NCBI RefSeq assembly: GCF_002201535.1
Contig: NZ_NIWW01000002.1
Span: 124,001-188,000 of the forward strand
Length of the DNA stretch: 64,000 bases
From: Lacimicrobium sp. SS2-24
GTDB taxonomy: Bacteria; Pseudomonadota; Gammaproteobacteria; Enterobacterales; Alteromonadaceae
Direction: 5' to 3'
Both the position numbers and the translations under genes were made by a program. The notes below the pieces were generated by a model that was given only the letters and a program-made list of their open reading frames with translations, was not told the origin of the DNA and did not search any database. Positions 10,549 through 17,661 of the stretch are shown here, piece after piece (position 1 is the first letter of the stretch; the number at the start of each line of letters is the position of its first letter).

Positions 10549-11520
10549 ATGAAAATGAACAATAACTGGCAAGCCGCAATAGACTTTTTTATCTCGACCT
10601 TCACTGAACTGGCGCTCTTGTTTCTGGCGGTCAGTTTTATTGTGAGTGCGGTCAATCATTATTTGCCCAGCCATAAGGTTACAGGCCTCTTATCGGGAAA
10701 CCGGGGGTACGGGATAGCTATGAGTCTGGGAGCGCTGACACCATTTTGCAGCTGCTCGACACTACCTATGATGGTGGGGTTACTCAAAGCCAGGGCGGCG
10801 TTCGGGCCCTTGATGGCCTTTTTGATCACCTCACCTCTGCTTAACCCTTTCGTGTTTTCTCTTTTCTGGATCACCTTCGGTGCCAAGGTGACCGCTGTTT
10901 ACGCGATCAGTGTTATCGCGATAGCCAGTTTGTCAGGCTTTTTACTTCAACATTATCGTTTTGAGCGTTTTATCCGGCCGGAGATCCTGCAAGGTGCCTC
11001 TGGATGTGATTCAGCGCCTGAGAAGACTGAAGGTAACACTAACAGCAATTGTAATAGCCAATGTAAAAGCGAACCGACTAACGTCCGCAAACAGCCTCAG
11101 AACGTTGCTTTGTTTAACCTGCTGGCGAAAGGTGCCTTCAAACAACTTACCGAATTATTACCTTACATGGTTATCGGTGTTGCCGTGGGTGCGGCATTGC
11201 ATGGGTTCGTGCCGGTTTCTCTGTTTGAGCGCCTGGCAACACTGCCGTCTCTGTTGCTGATTCCGTTGGCCGCCCTTATTGGCATTTTCCTTTATGTTCG
11301 TGCATCCACCATGATTCCAATTGCAGCATCCCTTATTGCCAAAGGATTGAGTACCGGGGCGGTGATGTCACTGACCATTGCCGGCGCGGGGGCCAGTCTG
11401 CCTGAAATGATCATGTTGAAAAAAATGTTTCACTGGCCGTTGCTGTTGGCTTTTATCTTTCTTGTTTTAGCGACGGCCTGTATTACCGGCTTCACCATTG
11501 AACTCTTATCTGTGTATTAA
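10549..11520 (+). CDS. ArsP/SO_0444-type metal(loid) permease
   Basis: A 323-aa integral membrane protein with about eight helices in two bundles. The motif TPFCSCSTLP after the second helix and the matching GAGASLPEM in the second half define the permease family of ArsP, which exports trivalent organoarsenicals. A near relative, the SO_0444 group, is named for Cu/Zn efflux. The central cytoplasmic loop (residues about 147-185) carries three scattered Cys (SGCDS, NSNCNSQCKS) that could bind a soft metal. The substrate thus stays open between arsenicals and Cu/Zn. ATAAGG precedes the ATG at 10549. Confidence 0.85.
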   Translation: MKMNNNWQAAIDFFISTFTELALLFLAVSFIVSAVNHYLPSHKVTGLLSGNRGYGIAMSLGALTPFCSCSTLPMMVGLLKARAAFGPLMAFLITSPLLNPFVFSLFWITFGAKVTAVYAISVIAIASLSGFLLQHYRFERFIRPEILQGASGCDSAPEKTEGNTNSNCNSQCKSEPTNVRKQPQNVALFNLLAKGAFKQLTELLPYMVIGVAVGAALHGFVPVSLFERLATLPSLLLIPLAALIGIFLYVRASTMIPIAASLIAKGLSTGAVMSLTIAGAGASLPEMIMLKKMFHWPLLLAFIFLVLATACITGFTIELLSVY

Positions 11521-11530
11521 GGAGCACACT

Positions 11531-12640
11531 ATGATTCATATTCACTCTGACTTTGAAGGCGGTGCTATTCGTGTCATTAAGGCCGATAGCGCTGAGGATA
11601 TTCAGCTAGAGATAGATAAAGACAACCAGGCCTGTGCACGACAGTGGTTTTACTTTGCTGTGGAGTCTGACAGTCCGGCGTTGCAGACCGTGCGCTTGTT
11701 GAATGCGGCAGATGTAAGTTTTACCGGAGCATGGGAGGGTTACCAGGCTTTTGCCTCTTATGATCAGGAGAACTGGTTCCGGGTTAACACCACCTTTGCA
11801 GACGGAGAGCTCAGGCTAACCCAGGATGTGGCGCACAGAACCATCTACTATGCCTATTTTGTGCCTTATCTGGCAGCACGACATGAGCAGCTTATTACGT
11901 CGCTGCAGTCCAGCCTACCCATCAGCAAAGAGGTGCTGGGCAAGACAGTACAAGGTCGCGATATTGAATTACTGCGTTTTGGTGATGGTCATCCAAACAA
12001 CAAGAAACTTTGGATAATTGCCCGGCAACATCCGGGTGAGACCATGGCCCAGTGGGTAATGGAAGGGCTGATACAAGAACTGGCCGAAAGGTATGCTGGC
12101 GAAGAAGACTCAGTGTCAGGTGTCAGTTTTTATCTGGTGGCTAACATGAACCCGGATGGCGCTGCGCTGGGTAATCACAGAACCAATGCTTCAGGGGCAG
12201 ATTTAAATCGTCAATGGGCGTCGTCGGAACATAGTCAATGCCCTGAAGTCATGTGGGTCAGGCAAGCGATGACAAAAATTGGTGTTGATGGGTTTGTTGA
12301 TCTGCACGGTGATGAAGCCATACCGCACAATTTCATTATGGTTGAAGATGGCCATCCTCAGGGAGAGCAGGTTAAACAGGTATTGGCGAGGCTGGATAGC
12401 AATTTTCAGACGCAATATGACTATGCTTCCCAGAAAAGGGGATGCGGCGCGTCAACCTGTGGGAGCAAATGTGGTCAGCAGACGGCAACGCAGTTTGTCA
12501 GTAAGCAGTTTGGTGTGCCCTCATTATTACTGGAAGCGGCATTTAAGCCCATTTTAAAAGCGGGACAACTGGCCAGATGGGATCACGAGGAGTGCATACA
12601 ATTGGGCAAGCATCTAGCCTCAGCACTCAACGTACTCTAA
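11531..12640 (+). CDS. M14 cytosolic carboxypeptidase-like protein with Cys-rich insert
   Basis: A 369-aa zinc carboxypeptidase of the cytosolic CCP-like M14 subfamily. An N-terminal beta domain (about 1-120) precedes the peptidase domain. Zinc ligands His167 and Glu170 are in RQHPGE, the third His is in DLHGDE, and the general-base Glu is in LLLEAAF. There is no signal peptide. The oddity is C305-x4-C310-x3-C314 (GCGASTCGSKCG) before the last catalytic strand. The ATG at 11531 follows AAGGAG and lies 10 nt after the permease stop, so it belongs to the ArsR operon. What a peptidase does there is unclear; cleaving glutathione-type conjugates is only a guess. Confidence 0.85.
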   Translation: MIHIHSDFEGGAIRVIKADSAEDIQLEIDKDNQACARQWFYFAVESDSPALQTVRLLNAADVSFTGAWEGYQAFASYDQENWFRVNTTFADGELRLTQDVAHRTIYYAYFVPYLAARHEQLITSLQSSLPISKEVLGKTVQGRDIELLRFGDGHPNNKKLWIIARQHPGETMAQWVMEGLIQELAERYAGEEDSVSGVSFYLVANMNPDGAALGNHRTNASGADLNRQWASSEHSQCPEVMWVRQAMTKIGVDGFVDLHGDEAIPHNFIMVEDGHPQGEQVKQVLARLDSNFQTQYDYASQKRGCGASTCGSKCGQQTATQFVSKQFGVPSLLLEAAFKPILKAGQLARWDHEECIQLGKHLASALNVL

Positions 12641-12996
12641 CACCGATGTGTTAACCAAAGTGGGGATCCGGATATAAGGTATTTACCTCGCCGAGAAAAG
12701 AGAGCAGGCCGGGCGGCGAGGTAAAAGACCGGCACATTACCTTGATGTACTTCTGGGCAAAAAGGGTAAAAACAAGCCGGTGATTTAAACGGGGCGCTGA
12801 AGTGGTTACCCTGAAAGTAATCAATGCCCTCTGCCACAATGCTAAGCTTGGACGTTCTGGCAAACGCCGCCATTGCTGCGGTCAGTGCCTGACGCTTTTC
12901 ATCGTTACACACATTTGCTACCAGACCCAAGATGAGAGTTACCTGTTCTGTTTTGATTAAAGGTTCGGCACCTTTATCAAAATGGGCAACTCTCAT
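12637..12996 (-). pseudogene. EAL-domain remnant with internal deletion
   Basis: The minus frame from 12996 gives KRQALTAAMAAFARTSK, then LSIVAEGI, then directly DYFQGNHFSAP at about residues 33-69. In EAL phosphodiesterases the AEG(I/V)E and G(I/V)D.FQG.LFA.P segments are normally about 15 residues apart. The intervening piece seems lost, perhaps by recombination between two Gly-Ile codons. The N-terminal EAL signature and most of the domain are absent, so this cannot be a working phosphodiesterase. The frame after residue 70 resembles nothing I know. Confidence 0.55.
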
Positions 12997-13029
12997 CTTT
13001 TCAAGAAGATATGTCAGATTAAGCCGAGA

Positions 13030-13254
13030 CTAACTCAACTGTGAGCGTCGATAGTCCTCTACGGCTAACCCTCCCACACCCCAATTTTCGAGATCTACTT
13101 CAGATATCACCACATGGGTAGTTGCCGGGCTTTTACCTAATTCATTTTTTAATAAATCAGTGACACCGGCAATCAATTTCTTCTTCTGCTCTGTGGTCGC
13201 ACCTTTGCCATCAGGCCCGCCTTCTTTAGTGATTTGGATGTTTACATATGGCAT
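13030..13254 (-). CDS. 4-oxalocrotonate tautomerase-family protein
   Basis: A 74-aa protein beginning MPYVNIQITKEG, with Pro as the second codon, which becomes the catalytic N-terminal Pro1 after Met removal. Length and the KLIAGVTDLL helix fit the 4-OT/DmpI superfamily of keto-enol tautomerases and dehalogenase-like enzymes. Its start overlaps the end of the DsbA-family gene by 13 nt, so it is the last gene of the four-gene operon divergent from the LysR regulator. Confidence 0.88.
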   Translation of the reverse strand: MPYVNIQITKEGGPDGKGATTEQKKKLIAGVTDLLKNELGKSPATTHVVISEVDLENWGVGGLAVEDYRRSQLS

Positions 13255-13907
13255 ATTTTTTCCTCATACTCTATCGACTGACTGTATTCAGAAAGGCAGT
13301 CTTTAAAAAATTCACGTGAATTTGAACCGGTGACGAGATTCTCATCATCAATTACCCAAGTTGGCACCGAACGTACCCTGAACTTCTTTTTCCTATTAAG
13401 GAGACGCTCGTACGCTGTATTAGTTTTACTAACGTCTAATACACTAAGAATTGCCATATCCGTCATTCCAACTGCTTTCGCAAGCTCCGATAAGACCAAA
13501 GGGTCACTAATGTTCTCACCGAAAGAATGATACGCGGTCAATATCTTCTCATAGAGTTCCACTGCAACACCTATCTCACCTGCACGAGCGAGAAGCCTGT
13601 GCGCAAGATTTGTGTTGAAGTAATGCGTCCTGTACTCAAAATCTATGTTGGCACCAACTGCTTTCACAGTCGCAATAAGCGAAGCCCGATATTCATCATG
13701 CTCCTGCTGAGACCATCCATGTTTAACATGGAAATACCTGTCTATCTCCATTCCCTCCGTCCCCATTTCTGGGTTCAGCTCATGGGGAATAAAACCAATG
13801 TCTAACTCGATCCCCAGATCATTGGCAGCATCTGTCAAATGTTTGTATCCAATTGCACACCATGAACAAGCAAAATCGTGAATGATCTCGACTTTTAATT
13901 TTCTCAT
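13242..13907 (-). CDS. DsbA-family (FrnE-like) thiol oxidoreductase
   Basis: A 221-aa cytoplasmic protein with the thioredoxin-fold motif FACSWCAIG (Cys14 and Cys17) and the cis-proline loop RSVPTWVID near residue 180. These define the FrnE subgroup of DsbA-like proteins; 2-hydroxychromene-2-carboxylate isomerases share the fold but usually lack CxxC. The ATG at 13907 forms an ATGA overlap with the upstream NTF2-like gene and is preferred over a GTG two codons earlier. It probably acts on thiol conjugates or oxidised substrates together with the GST. Confidence 0.88.
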   Translation of the reverse strand: MRKLKVEIIHDFACSWCAIGYKHLTDAANDLGIELDIGFIPHELNPEMGTEGMEIDRYFHVKHGWSQQEHDEYRASLIATVKAVGANIDFEYRTHYFNTNLAHRLLARAGEIGVAVELYEKILTAYHSFGENISDPLVLSELAKAVGMTDMAILSVLDVSKTNTAYERLLNRKKKFRVRSVPTWVIDDENLVTGSNSREFFKDCLSEYSQSIEYEEKICHM

Positions 13908-14275
13908 GTGCACCCCTTCGGATAATCAGCATACATCTTGTTTACGATTAGCCACTCTTGGTCTTCCCTCAGCAGGCCCAAATAGTCGATATAAATTCTA
14001 TCGAGAACAGGTACGAAGGCTTTGACCATCGCCTGGTCGCCGATGATCTCAATCGACAAAATCTTCGACCTGAGCTGGTCTCCTCGCAAAGCCGGTATAG
14101 GCCTGCTTTGCACCATTTCTAACCACTCGTCTTTAGATCTTCGAATACCCGGAGCCTTGAGTGCACAATCCGATGCAAATAATGTGGACAGCAACTCGAC
14201 ATCTCCGTTATGAAGGCCGTCGAAGTACTTCTGTACGACCACTTCAACTCTCGTTATATCTCCGCTCGTGTTCAC
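13904..14275 (-). CDS. NTF2-like/lumazine-binding-like protein
   Basis: A 123-aa protein with the cone-shaped NTF2 fold signature: YFDGLHNGDVELLSTLFASDCALKAPG, then a RSKDEWLEMVQSR helix, then strands ending in DQEWLIVNKMY. This is the SnoaL/Lumazine_bd_2 group, which includes small-molecule isomerases, hydrolases and non-catalytic binders. No catalytic residue set can be assigned. It starts 11 nt after the GST stop and overlaps the next gene in ATGA. Confidence 0.8.
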   Translation of the reverse strand: MNTSGDITRVEVVVQKYFDGLHNGDVELLSTLFASDCALKAPGIRRSKDEWLEMVQSRPIPALRGDQLRSKILSIEIIGDQAMVKAFVPVLDRIYIDYLGLLREDQEWLIVNKMYADYPKGCT

Positions 14276-14286
14276 TATCCCAACTC

Positions 14287-14895
14287 CTAATTGGCGACCG
14301 TGTCGGCTTCCTTTTGTGACGCTAACTTAAAAGCTTCGCTTTGCTGAACCAACTTAATCATTTGTTGGGCCTTTGGTCCTATATTAATATCAACAGGGAA
14401 GTACTGGCCCCAGTCCGAATATACCGTCAGTAGTATATCTGCTGGAGAAACGCTGTGACCTCCAAGGAAGGGACCTTCAGATATTTTGTTCTCTACAGAG
14501 AGCCAAATTTTATCAATCGTTTCTGCTGCAGCTTTGAAGAAATCATCCTTTGCTTTTCCTTCTTCCATGTTGGCACTTGCAAAAAACAACCTGCCATATG
14601 CAGGATGCATCGTTGCATTTGCCAGCATCATATTCTCGATAGCCTTTTGTCGCGACGCGCCTGCCTTTGCCATGAGATTGTTTTCATGTTTTTCTAACAG
14701 GTATAAGATAATTGCCGCACCTTCAGTTAAGTAAGTATCCCCGTCTTTCAGAACGGGCACCATTTTACTGGGGTTAACTGCTTCGAAATTTTTTACATTG
14801 CTCACATGAATCAGTTCTGTTTTCTGATTCAACATATTAAGAATTGTGTGGGTCGCAAGTGAGCACGCACCTGGTGAAAAGTAGAGTGAATACAT
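14287..14895 (-). CDS. Beta-class-like glutathione S-transferase
   Basis: A 202-aa GST starting MYSLYFSPGACSLATH, the N-terminus typical of bacterial beta-class enzymes with catalytic Cys11. The glutathione-binding segment is KMVPVLKDGDTYLTEGAAIILYL, and the C-terminal helical domain includes SPADILLTVYSDW. It should conjugate glutathione to electrophiles. It is the first gene of the four-gene operon; the longer upstream frame crosses the divergent LysR gene and is not used. Confidence 0.9.
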   Translation of the reverse strand: MYSLYFSPGACSLATHTILNMLNQKTELIHVSNVKNFEAVNPSKMVPVLKDGDTYLTEGAAIILYLLEKHENNLMAKAGASRQKAIENMMLANATMHPAYGRLFFASANMEEGKAKDDFFKAAAETIDKIWLSVENKISEGPFLGGHSVSPADILLTVYSDWGQYFPVDINIGPKAQQMIKLVQQSEAFKLASQKEADTVAN

Positions 14896-14927
14896 AGTTG
14901 AATCCTCATCAGTTGTTGTTAGCAGTA

Positions 14928-14950
14928 GTGCTACAGGTGCTATGGTGCTA
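14928..14950. promoter_or_regulatory. Three GTGCTA direct repeats in the GST-lysR spacer
   Basis: GTGCTA occurs at 14928, 14937 and 14945 in the 124-nt divergent spacer. A related inverted copy (TAGTGCCAT) ends at 14999, near the lysR start. This is where a LysR regulator would bind, but the match to a T-N11-A box is not unique. Confidence 0.3.
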
Positions 14951-15019
14951 TAACCAATTAGAGCAATAAATAGCATCAATGGAATAGCAATAGTGCCATT
15001 TTGGAACAAATAAACCATT

Positions 15020-15916
15020 ATGAATAAACTCAGAGGAATGTTCCTGTTCACTCGCCTGGCGGATTTAGGTAGTTTCGCTGCTGTCGCTGAAGAGATTGGC
15101 TCAACGTCATCTATGGTGAGCAAGGAAATACAGAAACTCGAACATGAGATTGGTGCGAGACTGGTGCATCGTTCTACTCGCAAAATGAAGCTGACTAGCA
15201 TCGGTGAGGGGTATTTAAATCGGTGTAAAGAAATATTATCTCAAATCAGAGACGCCGAATCTTATGTGCAACAGATGCAAACCAGCATGCGGGGAAGTCT
15301 GAGAATCAACGTCCCTATGGTTCTGGGTATGACGGACCTGGGTTTGGTCCTATCCGATTATATGAAGGCATTTCCTGACGTAAAACTTGATGTTCATCTT
15401 GGGGATGAAGATATCGACCTCATAGAACACGGTTTTGATTTAGGGTTCCGCGCCAGCAGCAAACAGTTTGATTCAAATTATATCGGTAAGCGTCTAAAGG
15501 CTTTTTCATATCATGTTTGTGGCTCTAGAGAGTATTTGGCAGCGCATCCAAAAATTCAAAGGCCAGAAGACCTAAAGCAACATAATTGCTTCATTTACAG
15601 TTACTTTAAGGGAGGAAACGATTGGCCCATAGCGGGAGGTGTAAAGGTAGATGGTAGTTTACGTGTCAACAATACGTTATTTATGAGAGACGCTATAGAG
15701 TCAGGACTTGGAGTTGGCTTTCTTCCTAGTTTTGTCGCTGCGCCAGGCTTGCAGAGTGGCAATCTCATCGAGGTTCTGGAAGAGTTCAACAAACCTAAAC
15801 TGACTCTATATGCACTTTACCCAAACAGAAAACACACCCTTCCTATTTTAACTAAGTGTATTGACTTTATAGAAAATTGGTTTGAAAGGAATGAGCGCCA
15901 GACACGCTATTTTTAA
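15020..15916 (+). CDS. LysR-family transcriptional regulator
   Basis: A 298-aa regulator. The N-terminal winged helix is ADLGSFAAVAEEIGSTSSMVSKEIQKLEHEIGARLVHR, and the effector-binding domain from about residue 90 has the usual LRINVPMVLG start and GLGVGFLPSF segment. It is divergent from the GST operon, the standard arrangement for LysR control of a neighbouring detoxification or catabolic operon. The ligand is unknown. Codon use is AT-richer than in the katG region, as for the operon it faces. Confidence 0.92.
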   Translation: MNKLRGMFLFTRLADLGSFAAVAEEIGSTSSMVSKEIQKLEHEIGARLVHRSTRKMKLTSIGEGYLNRCKEILSQIRDAESYVQQMQTSMRGSLRINVPMVLGMTDLGLVLSDYMKAFPDVKLDVHLGDEDIDLIEHGFDLGFRASSKQFDSNYIGKRLKAFSYHVCGSREYLAAHPKIQRPEDLKQHNCFIYSYFKGGNDWPIAGGVKVDGSLRVNNTLFMRDAIESGLGVGFLPSFVAAPGLQSGNLIEVLEEFNKPKLTLYALYPNRKHTLPILTKCIDFIENWFERNERQTRYF

Positions 15917-16116
15917 GTGCTCAGTCGAATAAAATAAATTTCTTTTATCAGCACTAACTGAAAAAAACGGGCTACGCAAATGTAATGGTAAAGGTGTAGA
16001 TTACTTCCTCGAATTGGGCGTTGATACTTGCTCTTTCACTACATACTATTGAGAATCTCATCTATATCGCGGTGCGGTTTTTAAGGGGTAGCTCAATATC
16101 AATAACTAAGGCTTTA

Positions 16117-16797
16117 TTAAACACCAGGTTTAATTTTGAACTTATTCAGTTTTACTCTCAGCATCCAGAAAATCATGCAGAAAATCACAAGAAGTGGAGG
16201 GATGGTAAGATAAAAAGTCCCTTGCAAAGATTCAGGGAAGACCCGTTGCTGACCCATAAAGAAGGAACTCGCTGCGATGTATAAAGGGAAACACATTCTC
16301 CAAATATGCCTTACTAATAGGAAGCTCCGGGTAGTTTTAGGTGCAAGTAAATAGCGAATGTCAGACAATACAGCAACAGCACAGATAGCAGTAAAAACAT
16401 AATAGACCGTTGGGGGAACTTGGAAGCTACCTAAGTTATCAGTAATACCTGAAAAGGCTTTCATTGACAAATAGGTACCAAATATCAAAACCAGCACACC
16501 AACAAACAACAGCCCTAACTCACATTCTTTCTTTGTCGGAAGATCTCTCTTGATTGAAATCCAGCCGGATAGCACCAGGTACAAGGTAAGAGCTCCAGAT
16601 AAGACGGTGATAAAAACCTGGGCGAGTGATGCCATAAATAAACCTGATAAGGCCATAGCCAGCATAGTGTAAACAAACCACGTACCAGACAATTTATGAC
16701 GCTTCTGTCCCTTTGCAACTATCAAGGCGATTGCACCTGAAATTAGTGCGATGGCTCCTACGACCACATGACCATAAAGTAAAATGCTATAACTCAT
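16117..16797 (-). CDS. DUF2306-like membrane protein
   Basis: A 226-aa protein with seven predicted membrane helices. It starts LYGHVVVGAIALISGAIALIVAKGQKRHKLSGTWFVYTM, whose GH and HKLSG features are characteristic of DUF2306-type proteins of unknown function. A conserved HIWRMCFPLYIAASSFFMGQ lies near the end. There is no operon partner. Confidence 0.75.
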   Translation of the reverse strand: MSYSILLYGHVVVGAIALISGAIALIVAKGQKRHKLSGTWFVYTMLAMALSGLFMASLAQVFITVLSGALTLYLVLSGWISIKRDLPTKKECELGLLFVGVLVLIFGTYLSMKAFSGITDNLGSFQVPPTVYYVFTAICAVAVLSDIRYLLAPKTTRSFLLVRHIWRMCFPLYIAASSFFMGQQRVFPESLQGTFYLTIPPLLVIFCMIFWMLRVKLNKFKIKPGV

Positions 16798-17303
16798 TTG
16801 TCTTATCCGCTTTTTAATGATTAGTTAACCAGGGTGTTTTTTGTTGTTATTTTTACCGAAAAATATTTGTTTTTATTGCTTTGAATTTCCCCTGTTTTTT
16901 TCGGTATGGCGATTAATCCCATCAGGCATCCGGTAGGAAGAATATAGTCTTGATAACTAATTTCATTAAGAGGCAATCTGGAAATATCACATTTCCAATA
17001 TGGAATTAGATCTTTTACTCATGAGGTGATCAAGGTTTTTTACTGTTGCAAAAACTTCTTCAGCAGGCGCTTTATCTCATATCGTCGGATCTGGAAATGA
17101 TGATGATTTTGCGAGCGGGTGAGATTAAGAGCTCGCGTTAAATGGAGTATTACGGGTGCGTGGAGTTGCATTAGAAAAATCCGATACCCGTTGCCTGATA
17201 CCGGATTATGAAGTCTTCTAAGAGTTGATCAAGTGAACACTAAATTCTTAACTTATCGGCATTGGCCCTGGGGCCTTTCTCCTACTTCAGGTGAATAGTG
17301 ACG
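16798..17303. other. AT-rich intergenic stretch, no gene recognised
   Basis: I see no convincing reading frame, RNA gene or insertion end here. Short peptides can be read, but none resembles a family. Given the outer-membrane-protein fragment next door, it is probably decayed coding sequence. Confidence 0.5.
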
Positions 17304-17610
17304 TTAGAATATATAAATGAATCCAACACCGATTTCGGTCTCATAATTACTTCGTGCGATTGGGCTCTCACGAACGTCGCTGCTGTAGTATTCGAAAAGT
17401 GCCTCACCGTAAATCTGCCAATTATCATTGATGTAATGCCGGAAACTATAATCAACGCCAATAGACCGTAATCCACCGCTTAGTGTGGTGGCATCCAAAC
17501 CTGAAGCGGCAGCTTGTATTGCATCTATGCCAAAGCCATTATTCGCGTATTCACTGTCATGAAAAACTGCAACGAAGTTTACTTCGTATGGCTTGGGCTG
17601 TGATGGGGCT
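17304..17610 (-). pseudogene. C-terminal fragment of an outer-membrane beta-barrel protein
   Basis: The minus frame reads YEVNFVAVFHDSEYANNGFG, and later INDNWQIYGEALFEYY before finishing GVGFIYIF and a stop. Alternating hydrophobic strands and a terminal Phe are the marks of a beta-barrel that BamA recognises. MipA/OmpV-like porins or scaffolds end this way. There is no start codon, signal peptide or N-terminal half; the upstream side runs into the acylase gene end at 17662. It is a stranded C-terminus. Confidence 0.5.
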
Positions 17611-17661
17611 CATACCGGCTGATTAAACTGCAGATGCTGAGTACACCTGCGGTTAAGAAGA

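Noticed and set aside
16021-16284. 87-aa plus-strand frame
   Set aside because: It largely overlaps the 3' end of the DUF2306-like gene on the other strand and has no support.
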